This document shows positions 26,255 to 37,028 of a stretch of 64,000 nt of DNA, in pieces (position 1 is the first letter of the stretch; every line of letters begins with the position of its first letter). Under the pieces are notes generated by a model, which was given only the letters and a program-made list of their open reading frames with translations, was not told the origin of the DNA and made no database searches. The stretch is taken from NCBI GenBank assembly GCA_033239525.1, contig BSYO01000013.1, forward strand, positions 4,426,501 through 4,490,500, read 5' to 3'. The position numbers were made by a program, and so were the translations under genes. Source of the stretch: Nepenthes gracilis. Its lineage: Eukaryota > Streptophyta > Magnoliopsida > Caryophyllales > Nepenthaceae.

Positions 26255-27173
26255 TGCTCTGATTTCTTCTGGAAGTGCTTCTCTTGAAGCTGCTCCAACT
26301 TGATCAGCAGGATATGATCCAACTCCTCGTCATAAGTGCGTCTGAATGACACCAATAACTTCCAGATTGAATCTTGAAATCTTCATCTACTATCATGCTT
26401 CAACAAATCTTTCAAATTCTTCAACCTCTTCCAGAGCATTTTTTTAAGAGATCGAACCACGAACTCTATCCTTCGATTCTTCAGCGATGAAAGATTTGCA
26501 TGAACGACTATCCACCCGATCACAGCGACGAGTGAAAACGGACAATCTTCAGTCTTTCTCTTGCTCCAATAATGACTTCAGATTTCTACACGATCAGTAT
26601 CATCGCTACCAACGAGATCAGACTTACGCTTCATTGTCCTGTCTTCTAGTAAGGATAAACGAGTTGATTTGACTTGAACTTCTTCATCTTTATCTGCGGC
26701 ATCCAATCTTGAAGAATCTTCATTCATCTCCACTTTCACCGCTAACCTTTCTGTCAAAAAAAAATCTCCTTCTACTTCGTGAGATTTCGAGTCGATTAAC
26801 TTTATCACATACTCCTTTGCTGACCAAAATCTCCTTCTACTCCACGAGATTTCGGACCAACTCTAATTTCAAGCCACTATTCTTCCAAAAGTACAAATTC
26901 CAACAAACTCTCTACATATTTGTAGAAACCAAACAAAATTCCAATTCAACTTCTAGATCAAACCATACATTGCGTCACTTGTGCGACTCATCATTATCAG
27001 ATGATCATTATTCCAATCCAAACCCAAACTCCTACGATTCGACCTTCTGATTCAAACCCAAATCTTCACAACTCAAATTTTCTATTATCAACCAAAGGTG
27101 ATACTTATTATACCGAAATATTCAGTCAAATATTTATCCAAAATAATCCAAAGTACCTCTCCTTACAACTTTT

Positions 27174-27184
27174 CTCTGATACCA
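27174..27184 (-). other. Primer binding site of the Tekay-like element
   Basis: The minus strand reads TGGTATCAGAG, the complement of the 3' end of initiator methionine tRNA. It starts four bases (GAAG) after the LTR end GTTCGTGACA. This fixes the element's orientation and the LTR boundary at 27189. Confidence 0.85.
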
Positions 27185-27869
27185 CTTCTGTCACGAACCC
27201 GAACCAAGCAGGTCAATTTAAATAATTAATTATAATTTCTAAAATCTAAAATCCCAATAATTTTAAAACCAATAATACCAAGTCCCAAAATTCGGGTGTG
27301 ACAAACCAAAATATACACTCAACAAATTTAAAATCTTCACAGGACCTCATCGAACAATAGTCCGAGCAAAATAAATACGACCTTCTCTACAATCATCGTA
27401 AGGGAGGTAATAATCCGACCCAAAAATCATAATCAAACATAACAAAATATTCAACTATTCCCAATATATAACAATAAGCCTATATCCGGCCAATTCCATA
27501 ATCCAAATGCATCAAATATCAATGCAAACCATAATAAACAGAAACTCACCAACTCGGACGAATATCGACCCGATCATGTTCGTACTCACATCGTGCATCC
27601 GAACCTTCTACTCGAAGGGACAAAACAGAAAAATGAGCCTAATGCCCGCCAAGTATCATATTTAGTCAAAAGAAGTCCAATAAATCAGAGAGAATGTCAA
27701 ATGGGTGAAAAATCCAATCAAATTTCAAGATAAATCCAAATCGCCGATAAAACGAATTCAACCGAAATCCAAAATCCAAATTTTAAAATTCAATGGTAGT
27801 CTCGTACTCAAATCAAATGTCCAAGTCCAAACAAATGTCCAAATTTCCAAAATAGTTATCGTCGGGACG

Positions 27870-27901
<32 letters not shown>

Positions 27902-29019
27902 TATATATAACAAAAACATAGGTGATCCGAACCAATTCCAAAACCGATGTCGATCGGAGTCCAAATCCGAGTCCGATTCCAAATTCAAATCCAAATCCAA
28001 ATCCAAATCCAAATCCAATGCCCGATCAGCTTGTGATCTGAGGCAGAATCCGATAGCCGGATGCCGAGTCCAAATCCAATTCCGAGTCCAAGTCCAAGTC
28101 CAATGCCCGATCAACTTGTGATCTGGGGCAGAATCCGATAGCTGGATGATCCAATAGCGTGCGCAGATACCGAAGCAACACCGCGACAGACATTCCAAAG
28201 GTTCGGATCAAAACATATATTCAAAATCGTTGTACGAGACATACCAGGCCCAATTATAGGCAAAATCGGCGAATCTTAAATCCAAGTCCAAAATCCATAT
28301 CCAAATCAAAATCCAATACCAATTAATGCAAAAATACAAATTATGCACCAAAGTTGGGTTCTCATTATTTAAAGACTAGCTTGAGGAAGGGTTACACATA
28401 ATCCCGGTAACCTTAGGCCAAAATCCATGTATTATGTACCCATAGATAATGTTGCTCACTATGTTTTGCCACCCGCGGCTTTGGGTGCATTCCTCAAGTT
28501 TGTCAGATATATTAGGACGTCCGAATATATTCTAAGGTCAAATCAAATCATCCAAATGGGAAGGGTCACTACTCAAAGCCTTTCCCGCCCGCGAAAGGGA
28601 TTTCCAAATAACAAATAATCTCCACAATGGAGCCGCGAGAATCAAATAATCCAAATCCAAATGTAGTGACCACAACCCGTCACGTGCATGTGAAAATGCA
28701 CGGCCAATGCAAATTTCGTGTATATTTTCAATTCTGAATACGATATAAATATACATCGAGTCCAATAAATTATTCGGCTTTGAGAAAAATATCAAATTCT
28801 CCAAAATCATAAAACCTACCAACAATCTCCAAAACATCCAATGAATTACACACGTATGTCCCGAATAAATAATTCGGGCATATAAAAATACATGCATGTT
28901 AGTAAAAATCCAAACAAAGATCCAAAATATATCGAATGAAATTAGACCAAAGAGGGGGTTTACAGATACTTGCCTGGACCTCATATTTTGCAGATCTCAA
29001 GAAAGGATGTCCCGGTGCT

Positions 29020-29530
29020 CCAAAATCGGCCTTTCTCTCTCCACCGCCGTGGCCCTCTCTGTCTCCTCCGTTCTCCTCTCAAGACGCCCCTCTCGCCCGG
29101 CCCGTGCCGACCGCCCCGCAGCCGCCCTTCACTCGCCTGGCCGCTCGTCGGCCGTCACCGGCCTCCCGGCACCACCCAGCCCGGCACTGCGCCGCAGACT
29201 GCGCCGTCTTCCTCCTCGTGCGATTTCTCTTCGCAATACCACCATCGACCAAGTTTTCAACTGCCGACAACCACCGGCCATTCCTAGCCGCCGACGGCCA
29301 CCACTGACCACCGTCGACCGTCTGCGCGCCACCATGGCCGCCGGTCACCTGCACCGCCGCCGATTCTTCCTTCTCCTCCTCCTGCGGCTTCGCCGCCGAT
29401 CTCACTCTCTCGCAGCTTCTGCTGCAAGCCGTCACCACCACGGCCGTTGCCGGTCACCACCGGCACCGTGCCATCCTCGCCGCACGTCGCCGTCGCCGTC
29501 GCCGGCCGCCTCCCTCCTCTCTTCTTCGCG
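29020..29530. other. GC-rich block within the Tekay-like LTR
   Basis: A stretch of about 500 bp rich in GCCG/CCGCC words within otherwise AT-rich sequence. It keeps open frames on both strands simply because stop codons are rare in GC-rich DNA. The translations are Arg/Pro/Ser-rich low-complexity sequence without a recognisable domain. In element orientation it lies roughly 400-900 bp after the LTR start and could be a promoter/leader region or captured host sequence. Confidence 0.6.
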
Positions 29531-29798
29531 CGGCTGCAAACCCAAACCCTAACTCCCCCTCTCTCTCCTCTTCTCTCTCCCCGATTTCCTTTCCAGCTTT
29601 TCTCTTCTCTTTTTTTCTTTTTCTTTTTTTTTTCTTTCCATCCTTATCTCCTTTCATTTTCTTTTCTTTTCCAATTATATATATATATATAATAATAATA
29701 TTATTATATATATATATATATATTCTATTTTAATTTTCTTTTAATCCAAAATCCAAAACGATATTTGGGCAACACCGGCGCACCCCGGGCGCCAGCCT

Positions 29799-29799
29799 N
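29799..29799. other. Ambiguous base (N)
   Basis: Single undetermined base within CCAGCCTNCAACC in the LTR, near GC-rich sequence. It suggests a sequencing or assembly ambiguity in repeated DNA. Confidence 0.99.
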
Positions 29800-29916
29800 C
29801 AACCGATCTAAATATCATCCCAAAATTTTTCAATATTTAATAAATTTTATCACGTCCAATTTGTCCAAAATTATAATCAATATTAAATTAATCCGAACAA
29901 AATCCGAGATATTACA

Positions 29917-30168
29917 GTTTTTCTCGATACCGTGGGTATCGAGTTTTCACTTCGTCACCAAAAATCGGATCTTTTTACTATTGTTTATGCTTGGCTTGAT
30001 CTCTATTGCTTGTCAATATTATATTGTGCATGTTTGTTAATCTCGTTATCATCTAGAGTTAAATATCCCTTACGCGTATTGGATATTTAATTTAATTAAT
30101 TTATTTTATTGCTTCCGCTATACTTGTAACGGGGTCGAAACACGGTAGCACCGAAACGTGCTTTTTCA
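29917..30168 (+). repeat. Left LTR of the gag-only Copia element, 3' part
   Basis: Aligns with 33325-33575 of the right LTR: CGATACCGTGGGTATCGAG, TTTATGCTTGGCTTGATCTC, and the end ACCGAAACGTGCTTTTTCA. Differences are few (for example a 2-base insertion in TTTTTCTCGATACC, and ACGCGTATTGG versus ACGTGTATCAG), so the element is not very old. CGATACCGTGGGTATCG is itself an inverted repeat. Confidence 0.9.
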
Positions 30169-30169
30169 A

Positions 30170-30181
30170 TTGGTATCAAAG
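30170..30181 (+). other. Primer binding site of the gag-only Copia element
   Basis: TTGGTATCAAAG lies one base after the left LTR end (…TTTTTCA). It corresponds to the initiator-Met-tRNA primer site (TGGTATCAGAG in the consensus), as is usual in plant Copia elements. Confidence 0.85.
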
Positions 30182-30211
30182 ACATACCCCGATCCACGAC
30201 CCCCAATCTAG

Positions 30212-32108
30212 ATGTACACGAGTGGATCACTCTCCGTTCCTCCCTTCTTTGATGGGAGTAACTATGGTTATTGGAAGGTCCGGATGAGAACCTTCCTTAA
30301 ATCAATGGATGAGCGTGTATGGGCGAGTACCCAAATTGGGTGGACTCCACCTAAAAGTGGTGATGAGCTAAAAGCTCTCTCTTTGTGGTCAAAAGAAGAA
30401 CTTGATGCTTGCAACTGGAATAGTAAAGGGTTACATGCTATTTTTATGGCTGTATCTCCCAATGAGTTTAAATGAATCTCAATGTGTGAGATTTTTAAAG
30501 ATGCGTGGGACATTTTAGAAATCACTCATGAAGGAACGAAACTAGTGAAAAATTCAAAACTGCAAATGCTCACCACTAGATTCGAAGAACTAAAAATGCA
30601 AGATGATGAAACCTTTGATGAGTTCTATGCAAAATTGAATGATATTGTCAATTCCACGTTTAATTTAGGAGAACGAATCCCTGAGAACAAAATTGTCAGA
30701 AAAGTTCTTAGATCTCTTCCTGAACGCTTTAGACCTAAGGTCACTGCTATTGAAGAAAATAAAGACCTTGATAAAATGAAGATCGAAGAAGTTGTAGGAT
30801 CCCTACAAACGTATGAGCACACCTTGCCACAGTTAAGGAAAAACAAATCTCTTGCTCTAAAATCAAGTAGGGACGAGCAAAATCGGGATTCCGATGAAGA
30901 ATCATGTAGCGATGATGATTTTGCATTATTTGTTAAGAATTTTAAAAAATTCTTAAAGAAAAAGAACTCTTCGTCAGAAAAACTTGATGTGGACTTAAAA
31001 CGATCACATAAATTTGAAAAGAAAGACCGTCGTGAACTTAAGGATTCCAAATAAAAAACGACTCAGGACGTTCAATGTCATGAATGTAAAGGCTTTGTCA
31101 CTATCGGGCTGAATGCCTAAACTTTAAACGCCAACAAGGTCAAGCCTTTAAAGCTAATGTGACCCTAAGCGATGACGAAGAAGAAGAGGGTGAAAATTGT
31201 TCTGAAAATGGCCCTGTCAAATACATGACATTTATGACCTCAATGTGTAACATTTCTGTAGAGAATAGTAATCAATCTGATGATTTTGAGGCCGAATCAG
31301 AAGCTGAATTTGACGGCCTTCAAGAAGCTTACGATAAATTATTTAGGGAATGTTTGAAAGTTAAGAAATTAAATAGAACCCTAAATAATAGGATCATTGA
31401 TTTGGAAAAAGAAAAAAAATATCTCTACAATCCAAGGTTGATACTGAACGCCAAGAAATTGAGAGTTTGAAAATCTCATCTTCTAAACAAATCACAACAT
31501 TGAAATCTGAATTGGAGGCCACGAGAAAAGATTTAAAACAATTCTTAAATGGGTCAGCTAAATTTGATCATATGCTTGGGTTGGGTAAAAGTGGAGAAAA
31601 TAAACATGGGTTGGGATATGATAAAAATATGTTCCGAAATGTCGTGAAACCCAAAACAATCTTTATTCCCTCCACGAAAAAACCACACCTACACGCTAAC
31701 ACATTAAAAGTCACTAAGCAACCGGTTCGTCGTGTGGCTCTTAAATTTGTCCCAACTCCTTTGCCAAATTTACCTAATCAAAAGGGGGTGAACAAATCAT
31801 CAAAATCGGTTAAGTCTTCTATCATCATAAATCAAAGACCTATGGACCGTTCCACCATTCCTAAATTTGTTCATACTTGTCATGCGTGTGGAAAATTTGG
31901 CCACATTCTTCCTCAATGCTACACTATAAATCATTGGTACAACCAACGAAAAGGGCTAAACATGAATCAACTTGTTGATCACATTTCACAGTTGAATGAA
32001 CAAGTTAAAATGTTGAATCAAAAAGTAGCATCGGGGAGACAAGTTTGGGTTAAGAAAAGTGAGCTAAATTACCCCTTGGCCATTCGTGACAAAAAGGGGG
32101 AGACTTGA
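30212..32108 (+). pseudogene. Copia (SIRE-like) gag polyprotein, lightly damaged
   Basis: Begins MYTSGSLSVPPFFDGSNYGY and continues through the gag core (RTFLKSMDERVW, FKDAWDILEITHEGT, DETFDEFYAKLNDIVNSTF, KVLRSLPERFRPKVTAIEE), the conserved UBN2-type Copia gag. A first zinc knuckle CHECKGF...HYRAEC lies near 31077-31118. An acidic/coiled-coil section follows, then a second CCHC knuckle CHACGKFGHILPQC near 31877-31918, ending ELNYPLAIRDKKGET. Damage: one in-frame TGA at 30473-30475 (probably from CGA) and frameshifts near 31100 (inside the knuckle) and about 31460. Gag would assemble the particle that packages the RNA. No pol follows. Conserved reading apart from these lesions suggests recent activity of the family. 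Confidence 0.88.
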
Positions 32109-32549
32109 TTCTTTTTGATAGGGGGAGCTTAGGGGCTGTTTTTCTATTTTTTGGGGAGTTTTTGTTATTTGCATATTAGTTCAAGTGATTATTACTTGAG
32201 GGGGAGTACTGTTTATTTTCTTTAGGGGGAGTCTTGTTGTATGTTACATTATTGTATGTTCTCATGCCTATGTACCATGTATGCCATTAAATTGTTATTA
32301 TCTTTTGTCCTGTTGGTACTAACCTTGTTTGATCAGGACTCTAAAGTATACAGGATGTCACCGCAAGACTTCATCGTATCGCCTCAGCTGCTCTCGCATA
32401 GCTTGTTACATTGCTTTATGAATTTTTTTTGTATCACTAGGTGTAGGTTATCATTTACACGGGTTTTATCTCGGTGGTGTCTGAACCCGTGATTCTCTTG
32501 TATTTATTTATTTTCTGAGTTTTATCACGGAATTACCAAAGGGGGAGAT
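32091..32549 (+). other. Pol-less 3' region with repeated polypurine tracts
   Basis: Five GGGGGAG motifs occur at about 32096, 32121, 32199, 32224 and 32541. The last one touches the right LTR and is the expected polypurine primer for plus-strand DNA synthesis. The others may be extra primers or copies. No pol-derived coding sequence remains in this 440-bp stretch. Confidence 0.8.
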
Positions 32550-33575
32550 TGTTAGAGATATTTGTCTTATTGGCATATTCCGTGACCTTATGTTTTATTA
32601 TATTGATGTCGGGTTGTGGGTTGTCGGGTTAAAGTTCGTTCGGTCCGCCCTCCACACGCCCGAGCCCTTCCAAAGGCCGCCCGCTCGCCTGGTGCTCGCT
32701 GTCCGCTCGAGCATGAAATCCAGAATAGGGGACGCTCGATGCATGCTCGCTGTCCGCTCGAGCATGAAATCCAGAATGGGGGCCGCTCGATGCTCGCCCT
32801 CTAGCCGCTCGAGCCAGCATCGAGCGGCGGCCCAATGGGCAGATTTTTGAACGCGTTTTTTGGCTCCACTATAAATTCATCCCTTATTTTTCTTAAACCC
32901 TAAGCACGCCAGAACTGCCTTTGAGAGTGTTGGAGCTGTTTTACTTGAGAGAAGAGCTTCTTCTTCCTTTTTCATCTTGCTCCATTTGAGAAAATCGAAC
33001 ATACTACGCTCTACAACGTTGTGCCTCATGTTCTAACGGTTTGTTTCTTCGTTTTTCTTTTTCTTTTCAAACTTCCATCCTTCTACCTGCGTTGGAAACG
33101 TTGGTTCGTGAAGAAGGAATCCGTTCGTGATTGACAATTCAAGTGGCACGAGAGGGAAGAGTGGCTTGAAGACCGGAAGGTGTCGGTTCGTTCTTGCAGC
33201 AAATCCAAGGAGTTCCTTGGTAGGGATCACGTGTCGGGAGTAAGTCGGCTAGGTTAGCTGGCCGTTACCACCCGGGCTGTAAGTTGATTTTCATAGTGCA
33301 TTGCTTCCTTGGCCGTTGAGGCCGGAGTGTTTTTCGATACCGTGGGTATCGAGTTTTCTTTCGTCACCAAAATCGGATCTTTTACTATTGTTTATGCTTG
33401 GCTTGATCTCTATTGCTTGTCAATATTATATTGTGCATGTTTGTTAATCTCGTTATCATCTAGAGTTAAATATCCCTTACGTGTATCAGATATTTAATTA
33501 ACTTAATTTATTTTATTGCTTCCGCTATACTTGTAATGGGGTCGAAATACGGTAGCACCGAAACGTGCTTTTTCA
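32550..33575 (+). repeat. Right LTR of the gag-only Copia element
   Basis: 1026 bp, starting TGTTAGAGATATTTG and ending GTGCTTTTTCA. It contains a tandem 51-bp repeat (32694-32795) full of CGCTCGAG/GCTCGATGC palindromic words. A TATA-like element (CTATAAATTC near 32870) is followed by an AAACCCTAAGC leader. It is followed by the AAAAT target duplication. Confidence 0.9.
32694..32795. repeat. Two 51-bp tandem repeats with CTCGAGC palindromes
   Basis: Units start at 32694 and 32745, each opening GCTCGCTGTCCGCTCGAGCA and containing GAAATCCAGAAT. A third partial set of CCGCTCGAGC and GCATCGAGCGGC follows to 32828. They lie upstream of the LTR TATA-like box and could be promoter-proximal repeats. 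Confidence 0.9.
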
Positions 33576-33580
33576 AAAAT
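33576..33580. repeat. Target-site duplication (right), AAAAT
   Basis: Exact match to 24925-24929, directly after the CA end of the right LTR. Confidence 0.85.
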
Positions 33581-34099
33581 AAAATATGCTTCCATGCTCT
33601 TACGTTAAATATACGTTGATCTATATACAAAATACATGAGAGGATTACTCGTGAGTCACGTATACCTTTGCTCTAGAAGCCACATCCTACTTATTAACCT
33701 TAACCAACTTCTCCATGGAATGAGTTGCCCTATTTGATTACGTATGATGGATTGAACAAAACTCATTTCTTTTAAGGTCATGTTTGACGGTCATATTTAC
33801 GATTGATTGCACCTCTCTTAATGTTGCAGCAAAGGTGCAAGTTTTACCTCTCCAAAGAATCTATCCTGAGACTTCTTAAAAGAAGGCCTACGACAATGAA
33901 GCAAAATGTGGCCATGTTGGCTATATAAATAGCATATAGGAACAAATCTTGAAAGAGGGTGAGACATATGCGAGAATGATTTAGGAATCCTTCTATAAAA
34001 AATAGTAGGAGATTTTTTAGTTTAACACTTAGAATTTACGGATATTCTCATAAGGTTCGTATGAGATGCCATCCTCTCTCGATCAGCCTTATTAGTCTA

Positions 34100-35870
34100 A
34101 GTCATTGTATTCAAATTCTATTTATGTTCATTAAAATTAGGTAGAGAACAATAGGAATGGATTTGACTAAAGACACCACAGTGGTGACAAGTTGGTCTTG
34201 ATCTAACGAAGGTAAAGGACTTAGGTGCTCTACCAAATATAATAAGGTGGTGACTCTGCATGGTCTCGGCACAATTTGAAAGAATGTGCCCTTCCTTGCC
34301 ACATCTAGCAAATGTGGGAACAACATTTTGAATAGAGAGGACCTTTTTCATGTGAGCTTTTGATTGATTCTTAGGAGAGGCTTTCTTGGGCTTCTTTTGC
34401 TGATAGATAGAAGTGATGACGTCCTTTTTAGTACTACTCTTGGTAGCCGATACAAATACAATTGTTGCAGGGTGGGTACTCTAGAGCTAGTTTCTTGAAA
34501 GAAAAGTCTATTCTCGTTACTAGCTGCTTTGCCGATGCTAAGAATATGGTCAAGTTGTTTCATACTCTCCGTGAACTTGAGCAATTGGGATTTAGATTTT
34601 ACAAGCTCAATTTCATAATAATTTATCTTGTTCTTAAAAGTAAGATTTTAATCATAAATAATTTTTATAACCTCATTTTTATTTTTGACAAATAATCTTT
34701 TAAAATTTTCTCTTTGTGTTTGAACTCTTTAGCTCATCAATTCATTTATTTTCAAAGCTATTATGATGCAGTTCATAAAAATCCTATTAAAGGTTTGTCA
34801 ATCCATTTTTTAATTTGAAGTTTGACTAATTAGGATTAGCAGACTACATATCATGTTCTAAGGTAAGTTTATCATCACTCTCAACATAAAAAATAAAAGC
34901 CAAATGGTTAGAATACTTTTTAGATATGAAAGCCTCACTATCAGTCTTCTCGGTTATCTCATAAAAAATGTAGTACACAAGACTTTGTCCTTGTGACATT
35001 TCAAGTTATGACATTCAGTCCTAATATGTCTAAACTCGTGAAATTTATAGTATTGAATGCCTTTGAATTTTTCTATTCTTAGACTTATTTTCTTCATCTT
35101 TATTTTTCTCATGGTTGGATATCTTTAAATTTTCTTTGAGGTTTTTTCCTTACTTTTAAAATTTTTTAAATTGCTCTTTAAAAATTGTGATTTCTTCATT
35201 GCCGATAAACTTAACTCCTAAATCATCATAAGACTTCCCTTTTGCAAATTTTAGAATGATTGATTTGTATGTTTTCTCTTATGAGAGAGACAACTAATAA
35301 GTTTAAAGAAATCCAGTTAACTGGATTGATAGTCATGACCTTCGATCAAAACTGCTCAACTAAGGATCTCAAGTTTTTTTGGACAATTTTTTTTTTATCA
35401 TATTTCCTATGCTGATGGTAAAATTAACTATATCGTTTAGTTTAGTATAGAACTCATAAAATATTTCATCACATTTTTTTTTTCTTATTTTGTTATACTT
35501 AGTGGCTAACATTAATAATTTTGAGAATTTAATTATCTTTATCCATTTAAGTGTGATTTGTAAACATTTTAAAATTTCTTAGTAATTTCACATATAAATA
35601 CCCATCTAATCTCATTGGTTAACATCGCTATAAAAAAGGCATGGATACCTTTATTATTTCAATTGTTTTAGTTAAGCTCATAGCTAGACTATATGGCCGA
35701 GTCTTTAGGGGATGTAACCTTATTCTTAGTGATGGTAGGAGGAGTTCATCTTTTCACATATAGTCAGACATGTTCATTCAATAATTTTAGAACAGTTATC
35801 ATGTGAACCTTGTAATAGATATAGTTATTTCTATCAAAATATTACGGAATCGTTAAGAAGTGACCAGTAG
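34100..35870 (-). pseudogene. SIRE-like Copia gag remnant, copy B
   Basis: Minus-strand fragments from the LTR inward: VWLYVE (near 35790), SPKDSAI and NNWNNKGIHAF-like pieces (35640-35720), EFYTKLNDIVNFTISIGN-like sequence (about 35400-35470), then two zinc knuckles, FARCGKEGHILSNC (34270-34320) and CHHCGVFSQIHSYC (34145-34195). The order matches the gag of the gag-only element. Many stops and frameshifts are present. No pol follows before 33580. It may represent the autonomous relative of that element, or another non-autonomous copy. Confidence 0.75.
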
Positions 35871-35913
35871 TTATTTAGACACAAAAGGGTCAAGAATCAA
35901 GGTAAGATCTAAT

Positions 35914-37028
35914 TGGGTAATTCTTAACGATTACAGTTTTAAGCCTTTACGAAATAAAAGTACAAATTATATAAATATTTAATACATGTAAATAATATTT
36001 ACCTATAAATATTACAAATATAAAATGACAATCCTATTCATTTAATACCACCAACGTAAGCCATAAACAAAGTACAGAAATAAATCAATAAATCAATAAA
36101 TAAGATGATAATGAATAGAAATCTTAAAAATCAAATAATTATTGAGTAGAACTATATGAAATTCTGAAGTTAGTCAATTTAAATCTAAGATAAAAAGGTC
36201 AGCCTATGAAACAGGTAATACAAATATGTTATTTTCAGTCGACTTATTCCTGATAAGTGACCTCTATCAAAGAATTTCTTAAATATTGCTTCCTTAATAT
36301 AGAATTTGACATCTTAAGGTTTTTTTGGACTTTACCTCATTGTATTCGGAATAATCGATACTTTTGAAACTCTAGGATCGAAACCATCAACGAAACGCCA
36401 AAGGCTCAGGGGTTTGAAATAATTATTTGATGGGTAGTAAAATGAGTTTGGGATAAAAAAACTTGGTATTTTGAATTGCAAACAATGGAAGAGGTTTTCT
36501 TATTTATCTATACACTTTTCTATCTCTCCTTTTTTTTCAGTATTAATGTGGCTGATGGCCGAGTTAAGAGAAATGAGCCTGTTTATGAGTGTAGATAAAA
36601 ATTAGAATTGAAAATATGGAACAGGGAAAATTTCTTTACTAATGTTCAAATATTGTCATGAATGCCAGCACATAAGTATGATTCATGCATCTCTATACGT
36701 GGAGCAGCTATTACTTGCGGATGTGAGTATTTTATATGTGCCTTATATGTGGAACTTCTGTTAGGTATGTATGTACATCCTTCTTATGTGACTTGTGCGG
36801 AGCTACTGGAAAGTGCGGATAGGCGCCCTTCAAGAGTCTGGCACTCATGGAGCCACATTTCCAAATGCACATATATATCTTTTAAGAATTCGATTATTTT
36901 TATCTTTGAATAGTTTATCTTGAACTACAATTAAACATAATTAATAAATAAAAATATTTAAGTATTACTCAGTTGAAACTAAATTATATCACAAAGATTA
37001 GCCACTAAAATAGATCTAATATCATACA
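35914..37028 (-). repeat. SIRE-like Copia LTR, copy B
   Basis: Aligns with copies A and C. The plus strand starts TGGGTAATTCTTAACGATTA and ends near CTAATATCATACA. Immediately left (minus-strand downstream) is the degraded primer-site region ATTAGATCTTACC and then gag, so this is the 5' LTR of a minus-strand element. The uninterrupted AATACATGTAAATAATATTT at about 35980 is the empty site for the solo LTR found in copy C. Confidence 0.8.

Larger units (their letters stand above)
24952..27188 (-). mobile_element. Tekay-like element, internal fragment next to its LTR
   Basis: Minus-oriented sequence downstream of the LTR 27189-29916 and its primer site. The expected gag, protease and pol of Tekay/Del are not recognisable. 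Instead there are open stretches of unknown nature, the longest 25802-26254. The fragment ends at 24952 at a junction with the first 22 bp of another element's LTR, so its distal part has been deleted. Confidence 0.6.
27189..29916 (-). repeat. 2.7-kb Tekay/Del-like LTR
   Basis: In element orientation it runs from TGTAATATCTCGG to GTTCGGGTTCGTGACA, 2728 bp with TG...CA ends. It contains a CCAAAT-type short repeat (27955-28020), a duplicated block ending in GGCAGAATCCGATAG (near 28040 and 28127), an AT microsatellite (27870-27898) and a GC-rich block (29020-29530). The 27189-27880 part has a clear inverted homologue at 56960-57661. One ambiguous base (N) is at 29799. Confidence 0.8.
24930..33575 (+). 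mobile_element. Gag-only Copia (SIRE-like) LTR retrotransposon with interrupted left LTR
   Basis: The right LTR is 1026 bp (32550-33575, TG...CA). The left LTR survives as 24930-24951 and 29917-30168. After the left LTR comes the primer site TTGGTATCAAAG, and before the right LTR the polypurine tract AAAGGGGGAGATT. Identical AAAAT pentamers flank the element. The only coding region is a gag of about 630 codons (30212-32108). Between its stop and the right LTR there are 440 bp with no protease, integrase, reverse transcriptase or RNase H. That layout fits terminal-repeat elements carrying only gag, which depend on enzymes from a related element. A minus-strand Tekay-like fragment (24952-29916) replaces about 750 bp of the left LTR. 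Confidence 0.88.

Noticed and set aside
28896..29552. Long open frames (up to 218 aa) on both strands in the GC-rich block
   Set aside because: Low-complexity Arg/Pro/Ser translations inside an LTR, and open frames on both strands. GC-rich DNA lacks stop codons by chance. No domain was recognised.
30268..31050. Minus-strand open frames opposite the Copia gag
   Set aside because: Shadow of the plus-strand gag, which shows conserved family motifs.
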